From assembly GCA_037179515.1 (NCBI GenBank), contig JAXCGZ010011638.1, positions 1-64,000 of the forward strand: a DNA stretch of 64,000 nt. Direction: 5' to 3'. The stretch's first letter is position 1. Every line of letters begins with the position of its first letter. Shown piece after piece: positions 27,530 through 41,420 of this stretch. The stretch is from Halocaridina rubra (Eukaryota > Arthropoda > Malacostraca > Decapoda > Atyidae). Under the pieces are notes generated by a model. It saw only the letters and a program-made list of their open reading frames with translations. It did no database searches and was not told the DNA's origin. The position numbers were made by a program, and so were the translations under genes.

Positions 27530-30500
27530 TATGTGAAAACATGAATCATTTTTTACCCCGACCGGGACTCGAACCTAGGACTTATGATTACTAAGTCAAG
27601 GCGCTACCACTACACCACAGAAGGTTAAAAGGAATCCAACATTATAGCTTATATCTTCTAAACTTTGGAATGAACTCATTCTATCTGAATGCCACTATGT
27701 TCATATTACAGATTCCCCAACTTCATTCGTGGCTTCATTTTAGCATTTAATTCAAATCCCAATATCATTCGGGCCATGAAATAACCAAATAAGCACATTA
27801 CATATGTGAAAACATGAATCATTTTTTACCCCGACCGGGACTCGAACCTAGGACTTATGATTACTAAGTCAAGGCGCTACCACTACACCACAAAAGGTTA
27901 AAAGGAATCCAACTTTATAGCTTATATCTGCTATACTTTGGAATGAGCGCATTCTATCTGAATGCCAATATGTTCATATTACAGAATCCCCAACCTCACA
28001 CGTGGCTTCATTTTAGCATTTAATTCAATTCCCAATCTCATTCGGGCCATGAAATAACCAAATAAGCACATTACATATGTGAAAACATGAATAATTTTTT
28101 ACCCCGACCAGGACTCGAACCTTGGACTTATGATTACTAATTCAAGGTGCTACCCCTACACCACAGAAGGTTAAAAGGAATCCAACCTTATAGCTTATAT
28201 CTGCTATACTTTGGAATGAACGCATTCTATCTCAATGACACTATATTCATATTATAGATTCCCCAACCTCACTCGTGGCTTCATTTTAGCATTTAATTCA
28301 ATTCCCAATCTCATTAGGGCCATGAAATAACCAAATAAGCACATTACATATGTGAAAACATGAATCATTTTTTACCCCGACCGGGACTCGAATCTAGGAC
28401 TTATGATTACTAATTCGAGGCACTACCACTACACCACAGAATGTTGAAAGGAATCCAACCTTATTGCTTATATCTGCTATACTTAGGAATGAACTCCTTC
28501 TATTTGAATGCCACTATGTTCATATTACAGATTCTCCAATCTAACTAGTGGCTTCATTTTAGCATTTAATTCAATTCCCAATCTCATTCAGGCCATGAAA
28601 TAACCATATAAGCACATTACATATGTGAAAACATGAATCATTTTTTACCCCGACCGGGACTCGAATCTAGGACTTATGATTACTAGGTCAAGGCGCTACC
28701 ACTACACCACAGAAGGTTAAAAGGAATCCAACCTTATAGCTTATATCTGCTATACTTTGGAATGAACTCACTCTATCTGAAAGCCACTATGTTCATGTTA
28801 CAGATTCCCCAACCTCACTCGTGGCTTCATTTTAGTATTTAATTCAATTCCCAATCTCATTCGGGCCATGAAATAACCAAATAAGCACATTACATATGTG
28901 AAAACATGAATCATTTTTACCCTGACCGGGACTCGAACCTAGGACTTATGATTACTAAGTCAAGGCGCTACCACTACACCACAGAAGGTTAAAAGGAATC
29001 CAACATTATAGCTTATATCTGCTATACTTTGGAATGAACTCATTCTATCTGAAAGCCACTATGTTCATATTACAGATTCCCCAACCTCACTCGTGGCTTC
29101 ATTTTAGCATTTAATTCAATTCCCAATCTCATTCGGGCCAAGAAATAACCAAATATGCACATTACATATGTGAAAACATGAATCATTTTTTACCCCGACC
29201 TGGACTCGAACCTAGGACTTATGATTACTAAGTCAAGGCGCTACCACTACACCACAGAAGGTTAAAAGGAATCCAAACTTATAGCTTATATCTGCTATAC
29301 TTTGGAATGAACGCATTCTATCTCAATGACACTATGTTCATATTACAGATTCCCCAACCTCACTCGTGGCTTCATTTTAGCATTTAATTCAATTCCCAAT
29401 CTCATTCGGGCCATTTAATAACCAAATAAGCACATTACATATGTGAAAACATGAATCATTTTTTACCCCGACCGGGACTCGAACCTAGGACTTATGATTA
29501 CTAAGTCAAGGCGCTACCACTACACCACAGAAGGTTAAAAGGAATCCAACATTATAGCTTATATCTGCTAAACTTTGGAATGAACTCATTCTATCTGAAT
29601 GCCACTATGTTCATATTACAGATTCCCCAACCTCATTCGTGGCTTCATTTTAGCATTTAATTCAAATCCCAATCTCATTCAGAACATGAAATAACCAAAT
29701 AAGCACATTACATATGTGAAAACATGAATCATTTTTTACCCCGACCGGGACTCGAACCTAAGACTTATAATTACTAAGTCTAGGAGCTACCACTACACCA
29801 CAGAAGGTTGAAAGGAATCCAACCTTATAGCTTATATCTACTATACTTAGGAATGAACTCATTCTATCTGAATGCCAGTATGTTCATATTACAGATTCCC
29901 CAACCTCACTCGTGGCTTCATTTTAGCATTTAATTCAATTCCCAATCTCATTCGGGCCATGAAATAACCAAATAAGCACAATACATATGTGAAAACATGA
30001 ATCATTTTTACCCCGACTGGGACTCGAAAATAGGACTTATGATTACTAAGTCAAGGCGCTACCACTACAACACAGAAGGTAAAAAGGAATCCAACATTAT
30101 AGCTTATATCTGCTATACTTTGGAATGAACTCATTCTATCTGAGAGCCACTATGTTCATATTACAGATTCCCCAACCTCACTCGTGGCTTCATTTTAGCA
30201 TTTAATTCAATTCCCAATCTCATTCGTGCCATGAAATAACCAAATATGCACATTACATATGTGAAAACATGAATCATTTAATACCCCGATCGGGGCTCGA
30301 ACATAGGACTTATGATTACTAAGTCAAGGCGTTACCACTACACCACAGAAGGTTAAAAGGAATCCAACCTTATAGCTTATATCTGCTATACTTAGGAATG
30401 AATGCATTCTATCTGAATGCCACTATGTTCATATTTGAGATTCTTCAACCTCACTTGTGGCTTCATTTTAGCATTTAATTCAATCCTAATCTCATTCGGG

Positions 30501-31255
30501 CCATAAAATAACCAAATAAGCACATTACATATTTTAAAAAATGAAACATTTTTTACTCCGGCCAGGACTCGAACCTAGGACTTATGATTACTAAGTCAAG
30601 GCGCTACCACTACACCACAGAAGGTTAAAAGGAATCCAACCTTATAGCTTATATCTGCTATTCTTTTGAATGAACGCCTTCTATCTGAATGCCACTATGT
30701 TCATATTACAGATTCCCCAACCTCACTCGTGGCTTCATTTTAGCATTTAATTCAATTCCCAATCTCATTCGGGCCATGAAATAACCAAATAAGCACATTA
30801 CATATGTGAAAACATGAATTATTTTTACCCCGACCGGGACTCGAACCTAGGACTTATGATTACTAAGTCAAGGCGCTACCACTACACCACAGAAGGTTAA
30901 AAGGAATCCAACATTATAGCTTATATCTGCTATACTTTGGAATGAACTCATTCTATCTGAATGCCACTATGTTCATATTACAGATTCCCCAACCTCACTC
31001 GTGGCTTCATTTTAGCATTTAATTCAAGTCCCAATCTCATTCGGGCCATGAAATAACCAAATATGCACATTACATATGTGAAAACATGAATCATTTTTTA
31101 CCCCGACCTGGACTCGAACCTAGGACTTATGATTACTAAGTCAAGGCGCTACCACTACACCACAGAAGGTTAAAAGGAATCCAACCTTATAGCTTTTATC
31201 TGCTATACTTTGGAATGAACGCATTCTATCTCAATGACACTATGTTCATAGTACA
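27530..31255. repeat. Higher-order block copy C
   Basis: Third copy of the A/B block, 11,177 bp after B. Markers: gagcgcattc (~27945), tacccctacacc (~28151), gaatgttgaaagg (28439), agattcttcaacc (30438) and atagtacag (~31249). At ~31255-31270 it leaves the B order and rejoins it two monomers later. Confidence 0.85.
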
Positions 31256-31360
31256 GATTCCCCAACCTCATTCGTGGCTTCATTTTAGCATTTATTTCAA
31301 ATCCCAATCTCATTCGGGCCATGAAATAACCAAATAAGCACATTACATATGTGAAAACAT

Positions 31361-33263
31361 GAATCATTTTTAACCCCGACCGGGACTCGAACCTAGGACT
31401 TATGATTACTAAGTCAAGGCGCTACCATTACACCACAGAAGGTTAAAAGGAATCCAACCTTATAGCTTATATCTGCTATACTTTGGAATTAACGACTGAA
31501 TGCCACTATGTTCATTTAACAGATTCCCCAACCTCACTCGTGGCTTCATTTTAGCATTTAATTCAATTCCCAATCTCATTCTAGCCATTAAATAACCAAC
31601 TAAGCACATAACAAATGTGAAAACATGAATCATTTTTTATCCCGAATTGTTCTCGAACCTAGGACTTATGATTACTAAGTCAAGGCAGTACCACTACACC
31701 ACAGAAGGTTAAAAGGAATCCAACCTTATAGCTTATATCTGCTATACCTAGGAATGAACGCATTCTATCTGAATGCCACTATGTTCATATTACAGATTCC
31801 ATAACCTCACTCGTGGCTTCATTTTAGCATTTAAATCAATTCCGAATCTCATTCAGGCCATGAAATAACCAAATAAGCACATTACATATGTGAAAACATG
31901 AATCATTTTTTACCCCGACCGGGACTCGAATCTAGGACTTATGATTACTAAGTCGAGGCACTACCACTACACCACAGAAGGTAAAAAGGATTCCAACCTT
32001 ATAGCTTATATCTGCTATACTTAGGAATGAATGCATTCTATCTGAATGCCACTATGTACATATTACAGATTCCCCAACCTCATTCGTGGCTTCATTTTAG
32101 CATTTAATTCAATTCCCAATCTCATTCGGGCCATCAAATAACCATATAAGCACATTACATATGTGAAAATATGAATCATTTTTTACCCCGACCGGGACTC
32201 GAACCTAGGACTTATGATTACTAAGTCAAGGTGCTACCACTACACCACAGAAGGTTAAAAGGTATCCAACCTTATAGCTTATATCTGCTATACTTAGGAA
32301 TGAACGCATTCTATCTGAATACCACTATGTTCATATTACAAATTCCCCAACCTCACTCGTGGCTTCATTTTAGCATTTAATTCAATTCCCAATCTCATTC
32401 GGGCCATGAAATAACTAAATAAGCACATTACATATGTGCAAACATGAATCATTTTTACCCCGACAGGTTCTCGAACCTAGGACTTATGATTACTAAGTCA
32501 AGGCGCTACCACTACACCACAGAAGGTTAAAAGGACTCCAACCTTATAGCTTATATCTGCTATACTTTGGAATGAACGCATTCTATTTGAATGCCAATGT
32601 GTTCATATTACAGATTCCCCAACCTCACTCGTGGCTTCATTTTAGCATTTAATTCAATTCCCAATCTTATTCGGGCCATGAAATAACCAAATAAGCACAT
32701 TACATATGTGAAAACATGAATCATTTATTACCCCGACTTGTTCTCGAACCTAGGACTTATGATTACTACGTCAAGGCACTACCACTACAACACAGAAGGT
32801 TAAAAGGAATCCAACCTTATAGCTTATATCTGCTATACTTAGGAATGAACACCTTCTATCTGAATGGCACTATGTTCATATTAAAGATTTCCCAACCTTA
32901 CTCGTCGCTTCATTTTAGCATTTAATTCAATTCCCAATCTCATTCGGGCTATGAAATAACCAAATAAGCACATTACATATGTGAAAACATGAATCATTTT
33001 TTACCCCGACCGGGACTCGAACCTAGGACTTATGATTACTAAGTCAAGGCGCTACAACTACACCACAGAAGGTTAAAAGGAATCCAACCTTATAGCTTAT
33101 ATCTGCTATACTTAGGAATGAACTCATTCTATCTGAATGCCACTATGTTCATATTACAGATTCCCCAACCTCACTCGTGGCATCATTTTAGTATTTAATT
33201 CAATTCCCAATCTCATTCGGGCCATGAAATAACCAAATAAGCACATTACATATGTGAAAACAT
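31361..33263. repeat. Direct 7-monomer duplication, copy 1 (1,903 bp)
   Basis: Followed directly by a near-identical copy. The rare tttttaaccccgacc variant opens both (gaatcat at 31361 and 33264), and the 7-bp deletion, tcccataacctc, atgtacatatt, tgcaaac and cttgttctcg monomers follow in the same order. It corresponds to 20.7-21.5 kb joined to 22.06-23.2 kb, with two monomers missing at the join. Confidence 0.9.
31486..31502. other. 7-bp deletion marker, first 7-monomer copy
   Basis: Same lesion, 10,631 bp from the block B copy. This is 546 bp less than the 11,177-bp offset upstream, showing that two monomers were lost between the B-like segment and this point. Confidence 0.85.
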
Positions 33264-35166
33264 GAATCATTTTTAACCCCGACCGGGACTCGAACCTAGG
33301 ACTTATGATTACTAAGTCAAGGCGCTACCATTACACCACAGAAGGTTAAAAGGAATCCAACCTTATAGCTTATATCTGCTATACTTTGGAATTAACGACT
33401 GAATGCCACTATGTTCATTTAACAGATTCCCCAACCTCACTCGTGGCTTCATTTTAGCATTTAATTCAATTCCCAATCTCATTCTAGCCATTAAATAACC
33501 AACTAAGCACATAACAAATGTGAAAACATGAATCATTTTTTATCCCGAATTGTTCTCGAACCTAGGACTTATGATTACTAAGTCAAGGCAGTACCACTAC
33601 ACCACAGAAGGTTAAAAGGAATCCAACCTTATAGCTTATATCTGCTATACCTAGGAATGAACGCATTCTATCTGAATGCCACTATGTTCATATTACAGAT
33701 TCCATAACCTCACTCGTGGCTTCATTTTAGCATTTAAATCAATTCCGAATCTCATTCAGGCCATGAAATAACCAAATAAGCACATTACATATGTGAAAAC
33801 ATGAATCATTTTTTACCCCGACCGGGACTCGAATCTAGGACTTATGATTACTAAGTCGAGGCACTACCACTACACCACAGAAGGTAAAAAGGATTCCAAC
33901 CTTATAGCTTATATCTGCTATACTTAGGAATGAATGCATTCTATCTGAATGCCACTATGTACATATTACAGATTCCCCAACCTCATTCGTGGCTTCATTT
34001 TAGCATTTAATTCAATTCCCAATCTCATTCGGGCCATCAAATAACCATATAAGCACATTACATATGTGAAAATATGAATCATTTTTTACCCCGACCGGGA
34101 CTCGAACCTAGGACTTATGATTACTAAGTCAAGGTGCTACCACTACACCACAGAAGGTTAAAAGGTATCCAACCTTATAGCTTATATCTGCTATACTTAG
34201 GAATGAACGCATTCTATCTGAATACCACTATGTTCATATTACAAATTCCCCAACCTCACTCGTGGCTTCATTTTAGCATTTAATTCAATTCCCAATCTCA
34301 TTCGGGCCATGAAATAACTAAATAAGCACATTACATATGTGCAAACATGAATCATTTTTACCCCGACAGGTTCTCGAACCTAGGACTTATGATTACTAAG
34401 TCAAGGCGCTACCACTACACCACAGAAGGTTAAAAGGACTCCAACCTTATAGCTTATATCTGCTATACTTTGGAATGAACGCATTCTATTTGAATGCCAA
34501 TGTGTTCATATTACAGATTCCCCAACCTCACTCGTGGCTTCATTTTAGCATTTAATTCAATTCCCAATCTTATTCGGGCCATGAAATAACCAAATAAGCA
34601 CATTACATATGTGAAAACATGAATCATTTATTACCCCGACTTGTTCTCGAACCTAGGACTTATGATTACTACGTCAAGGCACTACCACTACAACACAGAA
34701 GGTTAAAAGGAATCCAACCTTATAGCTTATATCTGCTATACTTAGGAATGAACACCTTCTATCTGAATGGCACTATGTTCATATTAAAGATTTCCCAACC
34801 TTACTCGTCGCTTCATTTTAGCATTTAATTCAATTCCCAATCTCATTCGGGCTATGAAATAACCAAATAAGCACATTACATATGTGAAAACATGAATCAT
34901 TTTTTACCCCGACCGGGACTCGAACCTAGGACTTATGATTACTAAGTCAAGGCGCTACAACTACACCACAGAAGGTTAAAAGGAATCCAACCCTATAGCT
35001 TATATCTGCTATACTTAGGAATGAACTCATTCTATCTGAATGCCACTATGTTCATATTACAGATTCCCCAACCTCACTCGTGGCATCATTTTAGTATTTA
35101 ATTCAATTCCCAATCTCATTCGGGCCATGAAATAACCAAATAAGCACATTACATATGTGAAAACAT
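33264..35166. repeat. Direct 7-monomer duplication, copy 2 (1,903 bp)
   Basis: Almost base for base the same as copy 1; the differences noticed are single bases such as ccctatagc at ~34991. It is the youngest large duplication in the window by eye, or an assembly duplication. Both copies contain the recurrent cttgttctcg open frame, at 32716 and 34619. Confidence 0.9.
33389..33405. other. 7-bp deletion marker, second 7-monomer copy
   Basis: Same lesion, 1,903 bp after the previous one, fixing the length of the direct 7-monomer duplication. Confidence 0.85.
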
Positions 35167-38100
35167 GAATCATTTTTACCCCAACCGGGACTCGAACCTA
35201 GACTTATGATTACTAAGTCAAGGCGCTACCACTACACCACAGAAGGTTAAAAGGAATCCAACTTTATAGCTTATATCTGCTATACTTTGGAATGAACGCA
35301 TTCTATCTGAATGCCACTAAGTTCATCTTACAGATTCCCCAACCTCACTCGTGGCTTCATTTTAGCATTTAATTCAATTCCCAGTCTCATTCTAGCCATG
35401 AAATAACCAACTAAGCACATTACAAATGTGAAAACATGAATCATTTTTTACCCCGACTTGTTCTCGAACCTAGGACTTATGATTACTAAGTCAAGGCGCT
35501 ACCACTACACCACAGAAGGTTAAAAGGAATCCAACCTTATAGCTTATATCTGCTATACTTAGGAATAAACGCATTCTATCTGAATGCCACTATGTTCATA
35601 TTACAGATTCCCCAACCTCACTCGAGGCTTCATTTTAGCATTTAAATCAATTCCCAATCTCATTCGGGATATGAAATAACCAAATAAGCACATTACATAT
35701 GTGAAAACATGAATCATTTTTTACCCCGACCGGGACTCGAACCTAGGACTTATGATTACTAAGTCAAGGCGCTACCACTACACCACAGAAGGTTAAAAGG
35801 AATCCAGCCTTATAGCTTATATCTGCTATACTTAGGAATGAACTCATTCTATCTGAATACCACTATGTTCATATTACAGATTCCCCAACCTCATTCGTGG
35901 CTTCATTTTAGCATTTAATTCAAATCCCAATCTCATTCGGGCCATGCAATAACCAAATAAGCACATTACATATGTGAAAACATGAATCATTTCTTACCCC
36001 GACCGGGACTCGAACCTACGACTTATGATTACTAAGTCAAGGCGCTACCACTACACCACAGAAGGTTAAAAGGAATCCAACCTTATAGCTTATATCTGCT
36101 ATACTTTGGAATAAACGCATTCAATCTGAATGCCACTATGTTCATTTTACAGATTCCCCAACCTCACTCGTGGCTTCATTTTAGTATTTAATTCAATTCC
36201 CAATCTCATTCGGGCCATGAAATAACCAAATAAGCACTTTACATATGTGAAAACATGAATCATTTTTTACCCCGACCGGGACTCGAACCTAGGACTTATG
36301 ATTACTAAGCCAAGGCGCTACCACTACACCACAGAAGGTTAAAAAGAATCCAACCTTATTGCTTATATCTGCTATACTTAGCAATGAACGCCTTCTATCT
36401 GAATTCCACTATGTTCATATTACAGATTCCCCAACCTCACTCGTGGCTTCATTTTAGCATTTAATTCAATTCCCAATCTCATTCGGGCCATCAAATAACC
36501 AAATAAGCACATTACATATGTGAAAACATGAATCATTTTTTACCCCGACCGGGACTCGAACCTAGGACTTATGATTACTAAGTCAAGGCGCTACCAATAA
36601 ACCAAAGAAGGTTAAAAGGAATCCAACCTTATAGCTTATATCTGCTATACTTAGGGATTAATGCATTCTATTTGAATGACACTATGTTCATATTTGAGAT
36701 TCCCCAACCTCACTCGTGGCTTCATTTTAGCATTTAATTCAATCCTAATCTCATTCGGGCCAAGAAATAACCAAATATGCACATTACATATTTTAAGACA
36801 TGAAACATTTTTTACCCCGAAAGGGACTCGAACCTAGGACTTATGATTACTAAGTCGAGACACTACCACTACACCACAGAAGGTTAAAAGGAATCCAACC
36901 TTATAGCTTATATCTGCTATACTTTGGAATGAACGCATTCTATCTGAATGCCACTATGTTCCTATTACAGATTCTCAAACCTAACTCGTGGCTTCATTTT
37001 AGCATTTAATTCAATTCCCAATCTCATTCGGGCCATCAAATAACCATATAAGCACATTACATATGTGAAAATATGAATCATTTTTTACCCCGACCGGGAC
37101 TCGAACCTAGGACTTATGATTACTAAGTCAAGGTGCTACCACTACACCACAGAAGGTTAAAAGGTATCCAACCTTATAGCTTATATCTGCTATACTTAGG
37201 AATGAACGCATTCTATCTGAATACCACTATGTTCATATTACAGATTCCCCAACCTCACTCGTGGCTTCATTTTAGCATTTAATTCAATTCCCAATCTCAT
37301 TCGGGCCATGAAATAACTAAATAAGCACATTACATATGTGCAAACATGAATCATTTTTACCCCGACAGGTTCTCGAACCTAGGACTTATGATTACTAAGT
37401 CAAGGCGCTACCACTACACCACAGAAGGTTAAAAGGACTCCAACCTTATAGCTTATATCTGCTATACTTTGGAATGAACGCATTCTATCTGAATGCCAAT
37501 GTGTTCATATTACAGATTCCCCAACCTCACTCGTGGCTTCATTTTAGCATTTAATTCAATTCCCAATCTCATTCGGGAAATGAAATAACCAAATAAGCAC
37601 ATTACATATGTGAAAACATGAATCATTTATTACCCCGACTTGTTCTCGAACCTAGGACTTATGATTACTACGTCAAGGCGCTACCACTACAACACAGAAG
37701 GTTAAAGGGAATCCAACCTTATAGCTTATATCTGCTATACTTAGGAATGAACTCATTCTATCTGAATGCCACTATGTTCATATTACAGATTCCCCAACCT
37801 CACTCGTGGCATCATTTTAGTATTTAATTCAATTCCCAATCTCATTCGGGCCATGAAATAACCAAATAAGCACATTACATATGTGAAAACATGAATCATT
37901 TTTACCCCAACCGGGACTCGAACCTAGGACTTATGATTACTAAGTCAAGGCGCTACCACTACACCACAGAAGGTTAAAAGGAATCCAACTTTATAGCTTA
38001 TATCTGCTATACTTTGGAATGAACGCATTCTATCTGAATGCCACTAAGTTCATCTTACAGATTCCCCAACCTCACTCGTGGCTTCATTTTAGCATTTAAT

Positions 38101-38450
38101 TCTATTCCCAGTCTCATTCTAGCCATGAAATAACCAACTAAGCACATTACAAATGTGAAAACATGAATCATTTTTTACCCCGACTTGTTCTCGAACCTAG
38201 GACTTATGATTACTAAGTCAAGGCGCTACCACTACACCACAGAAGGTTAAAAGGAATCCAACCTTATAGCTTATATCTGCTATACTTAGGAATAAGCGCA
38301 TTCTATCTGAATGCCACTATGTTCATATTACAGATTTCCCAACCTCACTCGTGGCTTCATTTTAGCATTTAAATCAATTCCCAATCTCATTCGGGATATG
38401 AAATAACCAAATAAGCACATTGCATATGTGAAAACATGAATCATTTTTTA
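34050..38450. repeat. 44-monomer-offset duplication of 22060-26450 (16 monomers)
   Basis: Matches 22.06-26.45 kb at an offset of 11,987-11,989 bp. The 2-bp spread comes from small indels, such as a missing g in cctagacttatg at ~35200. It carries along the inner 11/10-monomer duplication with its one-monomer loss, so that smaller event came first. The match ends where this copy reads accgggactcg and the source reads acctggactcg. Confidence 0.85.
36542..36612 (-). pseudogene. tRNA-like element with damaged A box (third copy)
   Basis: Same lesion, carried by the 44-monomer duplication (11,988 bp from 24554). Confidence 0.7.
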
Positions 38451-40060
38451 CCCCGACCGGGACTCGAACCTAGGACTTATGATTACTAAGTCAAGGCGCT
38501 ACCACTACACCACAGAAGGTTAAAAGGAATCCAACCTTATAGCTTATATCTGCTATACTTAGGAATGAACTCATTCTATCTGAATGCCACTATGTTCATA
38601 TTACAGATTCCCCAACCTCACTCGTGGCTTCATTTTAGTATTTAATTCAATTCCCAATCTCATTCGGGCCATGAAATAACCAAATAAGCACATTACATAT
38701 GTGAAAACATGAATCATTTTTACACCGACCTCGACTCGAACCTAGGACTTATGATTACTAAGTCAAGGCGCTACCACTACACCACAGAAGGTTAAAAGGA
38801 ATCCAACATTATAGCTTATATCTGCTAAACTTTGGAATGAACTCATTCTATCTCAATGCCACTATGTTCATATTACAGATTCCCCAACCTCACTCGTGGC
38901 TTCATTTTAGTATTTAATTCAATTCCCAATCTCTTTTGGGCCATGAAATAACCAAATAAGCACATTACATATGTGAAAACATGAATCATTTTTACCCCGA
39001 CCGGGACTCGAACCTAGGACTTATGATTACTAAGTCAAGGCGCTACCACTACACCACAGAAGGTTAAAAGGAATCCAACATTATAGCTTATATCTGCTAT
39101 ACTTTGGAATGAACTCATTCTATCTGAATACCACTATGTTCATATTACAGATTCCCCAACCTCATTCGTGGCTTCATTTTAGCATTTAATTCAAATCCCA
39201 ATCTCATTCAGGCCATGAAATAACCAAATAAGCACATTACATATGTGAAAACATGAATCATTTTTTACCCCGACCGTTACTCGAACCTAGGACTTATGAT
39301 TACTAAGTCAAGGCGCTACCACTACACCACAGAAGGTTAAAAGGAATCCATCCTTATAGCTTATACCTGCTATACTTTGGAATGAACGCATTCAATATGA
39401 ATGCCACTATGTTCATTTTACAAATTCCCCAACCTCACTCGTGGCTTCATTTTAGCATTTAATTCAATTCCCAATCTCATTCTAGCCATGAAATAACCAA
39501 CTAAGTACATTACAAATGTGAAAACATGAATCATTTTTTACCCCGACTTGTTCTCGAACCTAGGACTTATGATTACTAAGTCAAGGCGCTACCACTACAC
39601 CACAGAAGGTTAAAAGGAATCAACCTTATAGCTTATATCTGCTATACTTAGGAATGAACGCATTCTATCTGAATGCCACTATGTTCATATTACAGATTTC
39701 CCAACCTCACACGTGGCTTAATTTTAGCATTTAAATCAATTCCCAATCTCATTCGGGATAAGAAATAACCAAATAAGCACATTACATATGTGAAAACATG
39801 AATCATTTTTTACCCCGAACGGGACTCGAACCTAGGACTTATGATTACTAAGTCATGGCGCTACCACTACACCACAGAAGGTTAAAAGGAATCCAACCTT
39901 ATAGCTTATATCTGCTATACTTTGGAATGAACGCATTCTATCTCAATGACACTATGTTTATATTACAGATTCCCCAACCTCACTCGTGGCTTCATTTTAG
40001 CATTTAATTCAATTCCCAATCTCATTCGAGAAATGAAATAACCAAATAAGCACATTATAT
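38450..40060. repeat. Array segment without a clear long-range partner
   Basis: About six monomers with tacaccgacctcg, accgttactcg and cgaacgggactcg T arms. Parts resemble 43.1-43.6 kb and 46.9-47.7 kb at a looser level. No other feature is seen. Confidence 0.7.
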
Positions 40061-41420
40061 ATGTGAAATCATGAATCATTTTTTACCCCGACCGGGACTC
40101 GAACCTAGGACTTATGATTACTAAGTCAAGGTGCTACCACTACACCACAGAAGGTTAAAAGGAATCCAACCTTATAGCTTATATCTGCTATACATAGGAA
40201 TTAACTCATTCTATCTGAATGCCACTATGTTCATATGACAGATTCCCCAACCTCACTCGTGGCTTCATTTTAGTATTTAATTCTAATTCCTAATCTCATT
40301 CACGCCATGAAATAACCAAATAAGCACAATACATATGTGAAAACATGAATCATTTTTACCCCGACCGGGACTCGAACCTAGGACTTATGATTACTAAATC
40401 AAGGCGCTACCATAACACCACAGAAGGTTAACAGGAATCCAACATTATAGCTTATATCTGCTATAATTTGGAATGAACTAATTATATCTGAATGCCACTT
40501 TGTTCATATTACAGATTCCCCAACCTCATTCGTGGCTTCATTTTAGCATTTATTTCAAATCCCAATCTCATTCGGGACATGAAATAACCAAATAAGCACA
40601 TTACATATGTGAAAACATGAATCATTTTTTATCCCGACCGGGACTCGAACCTAGGACTTATGATTACTAAGTCAAGGCGCTACAACTACACCACAGAAGG
40701 TTAAAAGGAATCCAACCTTATAGCTTATATCTGCTATACTTTGGAATTAACGCATTCTATCTGAATGCCACTATGTTCATTTAACAGATTCACCAACCTC
40801 ACTCGTGGCTTCATTTTAGCCTTTAATTCAATTCCCAATCTCATTCTAGCCATTAAATAACCAACTAAGCACATTACAAATGTGAAAACATGAATCATTT
40901 TTTACCCCGAATTGTTCTCGAACCTAGGACTTATGATTACTAAGTCAAGGCAGTACCACTACACCACAGAAGGTTAAAAGGAATCCAAACTTATAGCTTA
41001 TATCTGCTATACCTAGGAATGAACGCATTCTATCTGAATGCCACTATGTTCATATTACAGATTCCATAACCTCACTCGTGGCTTCATTTTAGCATTTAAA
41101 TCAATTCCGAATCTCATTCAGGCCATGAAATAACCAAATAAGCACATTACATATGTGAAAACATGAATCATTTTTTACCCCGACCGGGACTCGAATCTAG
41201 GACTTATGATTACTAAGTCGAGGCACTACCACTACACCACAGAAGGTAAAAAGGAATCCAACCTTATAGCTTATATCTGCTATACTTAGGAATGAATGCA
41301 TTCTATCTGAATGCCACTATGTACATATTACAGATTCCCCAACCTCATTCGTGGCTTCATTTTAGCATTTAATTCAATTCCCAATCTCATTCGGGCCATG
41401 AAATAACCAAATAAGCACTT
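40060..41420. repeat. Older relative of the A/B block right end
   Basis: Parallels 20175-21500 at an offset of 19,889 bp (73 monomers; tgaaatcatg at 40064 and 20175) and 13.37-14.2 kb. It has tacataggaattaac, cataacacc, ttcatttaacag and caaggcagtacc, but keeps cattctat where A, B and the 7-monomer copies have the 7-bp deletion, so it branched off before that deletion. Confidence 0.75.
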
